Assembly (NCBI GenBank): GCA_031262005.1
Contig: JAISIO010000055.1
Location: 1-7,621, forward strand
Direction of reading: 5' to 3'
Length of the DNA stretch: 7,621 bases
Source: Bacteroidales bacterium
GTDB lineage: Bacteria > Bacteroidota > Bacteroidia > Bacteroidales > UBA1715
Part shown: positions 6,830 through 7,621 of the stretch, piece after piece
How the letters are laid out: every line of letters starts with the position of its first letter
Numbering within the stretch: the stretch's first letter is position 1
The notes under the pieces: generated by a model
Databases searched by the model: none
What the model saw: the letters and a program-made list of their open reading frames with translations, nothing else
What the model was told of the DNA's origin: nothing
Translations under genes and position numbers: made by a program

Positions 6830-7243
6830 ATGCATTGTTTGTATATAACGTCGCTTGAAGAAATTCACGAAACCGTCGAAAAATTTCTACAACTCATAGG
6901 CAGTCGCCGAATCATTGCCTTCAACGGACAAATGGCTGCTGGAAAAACTACGTTTATAAAAGCACTTTGTGTACGGCTTGGCGTGCAGGAAAGTACCACA
7001 AGCCCCACGTTTGCATTGGTAAACGAATATGAAACTTCTCAACATGAAACCATATATCACTTTGATTTATACCGAATTGAGCACAGAGAAGAATTACTTG
7101 ATATGGGTTTTGAAGACTATGTTTATAGCGGTAATTTTTGTTTTATTGAATGGGCAGAAATTGCCCGCCCATTGTTGCCTGACGATACGCTGTGGGTAAC
7201 GTTGAATATTGATGAAAAAGGGCAAAGAGAATTGTGTTTTTAA
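6830..7243 (+). CDS. tsaE: tRNA t6A37 synthesis ATPase subunit TsaE
   Basis: TsaE is the small P-loop ATPase that works with TsaB, TsaC and TsaD to make N6-threonylcarbamoyl-adenosine at position 37 of ANN-decoding tRNAs, an essential or near-essential cytoplasmic process. The 137-residue protein has Walker A GQMAAGKTT at 33-41, the switch motif SPTFALVNEY at about 58-67, the HFDLYR Walker B-type motif at 77-82 with Asp79, and the family signature IEWAE at 106-110. The ATG at 6830 gives the usual family length and N-terminus. A GTG at 6779 in the same frame would overlap porX and add 17 unrelated residues. The gap to porX is only 25 bases with no terminator, so cotranscription is likely. After the stop comes an A/T-rich region with a periodic inverted repeat. 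Confidence 0.93.
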   Translation: MHCLYITSLEEIHETVEKFLQLIGSRRIIAFNGQMAAGKTTFIKALCVRLGVQESTTSPTFALVNEYETSQHETIYHFDLYRIEHREELLDMGFEDYVYSGNFCFIEWAEIARPLLPDDTLWVTLNIDEKGQRELCF

Positions 7244-7292
7244 TTGAAAATGGGAAACTGAAAAATTTTGATACCTTGTTTTTTTCTCTTAG

Positions 7293-7359
7293 CACGCAAA
7301 TGACACAAATTTTCGCAGATACAGTAATAAAAAATCTGTGCAATTTGTGTTATCTGTGG
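7293..7359. repeat. 9-bp-periodic intergenic inverted repeat (hairpin) after tsaE
   Basis: The right arm (7334-7359) is made of degenerate 9-mers: ATCTGTGCA, ATTTGTGTT, ATCTGTGG(A). The left arm (7293-7320) is an inverted version of the same units (reverse complement begins ATCTGCGAA, then AATTTGTGT, ATTTGCG). Arms match in blocks ATCTGyG, AATTTGTGT and ATyTGyG, with one extra base in the left arm and several G-U pairs; the loop is 7321-7333. No T tract follows the right arm (TTTAAAATAG). I recall similar ATCTGTG-type repeats between genes in Bacteroidota genomes, so this may be a dispersed element. Confidence 0.7.
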
Positions 7360-7464
7360 ATTTAAAATAGTTTGATAATTGTTTGATTAATAGCTGATTA
7401 GTAGATATTTGTGCGGTTTCCTTAATAATTTACAATTTATAATTAAAAATTTACAATTGTTTCG

Positions 7465-7472
7465 TATTTTTG
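7465..7472 (+). promoter_or_regulatory. Bacteroidota -7 promoter element (TATTTTTG) for rpiB
   Basis: TATTTTTG fits TAnnTTTG and lies 25 bases before the rpiB ATG, which predicts initiation near 7479. The place for the -33 box (about 7440-7446) is only A/T-rich, with no clear TTTG, so the call rests on one element plus position. Confidence 0.55.
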
Positions 7473-7497
7473 CGCAAAATCAATAGAAGAATAACAA

Positions 7498-7621
7498 ATG
7501 ATACGTCCGAAAATTGCAGTAGCAGCCGACCACGCAGGGTTTTATATGAAAGAACTCGTTTTGCAACAACTTCTCAAAGAAGGCTATGAAGTAAAAGATT
7601 TTGGAACCTATTCCGACAGTG
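7498..7621 (+). CDS. rpiB: Ribose-5-phosphate isomerase B (RpiB/LacAB family), 3' partial
   Basis: Only the first 41 codons are present before the window ends. The translation starts MIRPKIAVAADHAGFYMKEL and goes on to LLKEGYEVKDFGTYSDS. The DHAG motif at residues 11-14, the following helix (Lys18-Glu19) and the GYEVxDFGTYS strand are the standard N-terminus of the RpiB/LacAB sugar-phosphate isomerases (family length about 145 residues). RpiB interconverts ribose-5-phosphate and ribulose-5-phosphate in the cytoplasmic pentose phosphate pathway; related allose-6-phosphate or galactose-6-phosphate isomerases cannot be excluded without the C-terminal part. The leader AGAAGAATAACAA before the ATG is purine-rich with no strong Shine-Dalgarno. 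A -7 element upstream suggests its own promoter, separate from porX-tsaE. Confidence 0.9.
   Translation, partial: MIRPKIAVAADHAGFYMKELVLQQLLKEGYEVKDFGTYSDS

Larger units (their letters stand above)
7244..7497. other. A/T-rich intergenic region between tsaE and rpiB
   Basis: This 254-base stretch has no credible gene on either strand. It contains the periodic inverted repeat, then an A/T-rich segment (7360-7460) with TTACAATTTATA at 7430-7441, a 12-mer also present in the porX-tsaE gap at 6816-6827, and finally the rpiB promoter element. A 66-codon minus-strand frame that crosses from tsaE into it is a shadow with no family features. Confidence 0.6.

Overview
The window looks like chromosomal DNA from a member of the Bacteroidota, probably a Bacteroidia/Bacteroidales-type genome. 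The evidence is a short 287-residue primary sigma factor without region 1.1, a PorX-type response regulator (known from type IX secretion control in this phylum), a PorT-family outer-membrane barrel, a papain-like protease with the DxDGDG tail common in the phylum, A-rich leaders without clear Shine-Dalgarno sites, and two TAnnTTTG promoter elements. It is AT-rich. There are no rRNA, tRNA, CRISPR or transposase genes.

Layout. Bases 2-773 (+) hold the C-terminal part of a C1 cysteine peptidase that is split by a frameshift near 502-509. Bases 842-1513 (+) encode a secreted 8-strand-type outer-membrane barrel. A strong bidirectional terminator at 1573-1613 separates it from a convergent GH94 glycoside phosphorylase (1640-4054, -). 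Between this enzyme and the rpoD gene (4180-5043, -) lies an 8-bp-periodic repeat that folds into a 27-bp hairpin touching the rpoD stop codon. rpoD and porX (5245-6804, +) are divergent across a 201-bp region. That region carries a TAnnTTTG element and an adjacent perfect 9-bp inverted repeat in front of porX. tsaE (6830-7243, +) follows 25 bp after porX and is probably cotranscribed. A second periodic inverted repeat lies at 7293-7359, and then the beginning of rpiB (7498 to the window end, +), with its own TAnnTTTG element.

How it fits together. Most genes are housekeeping or regulatory: sigma factor, tRNA t6A synthesis ATPase, pentose-phosphate isomerase, disaccharide phosphorolysis and a T9SS regulator. 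They do not form one obvious pathway. porX-tsaE is the only tight pair. I see no evidence of a new defence or mobile system. The most unusual signals are non-coding: two intergenic inverted repeats built from 8- or 9-bp degenerate units, and the palindrome at the porX promoter. The protease frameshift is the main coding anomaly.

Two start sites should be moved inward from the longest reading frame: porX to ATG 5245 and tsaE to ATG 6830. rpiB is cut by the window end.
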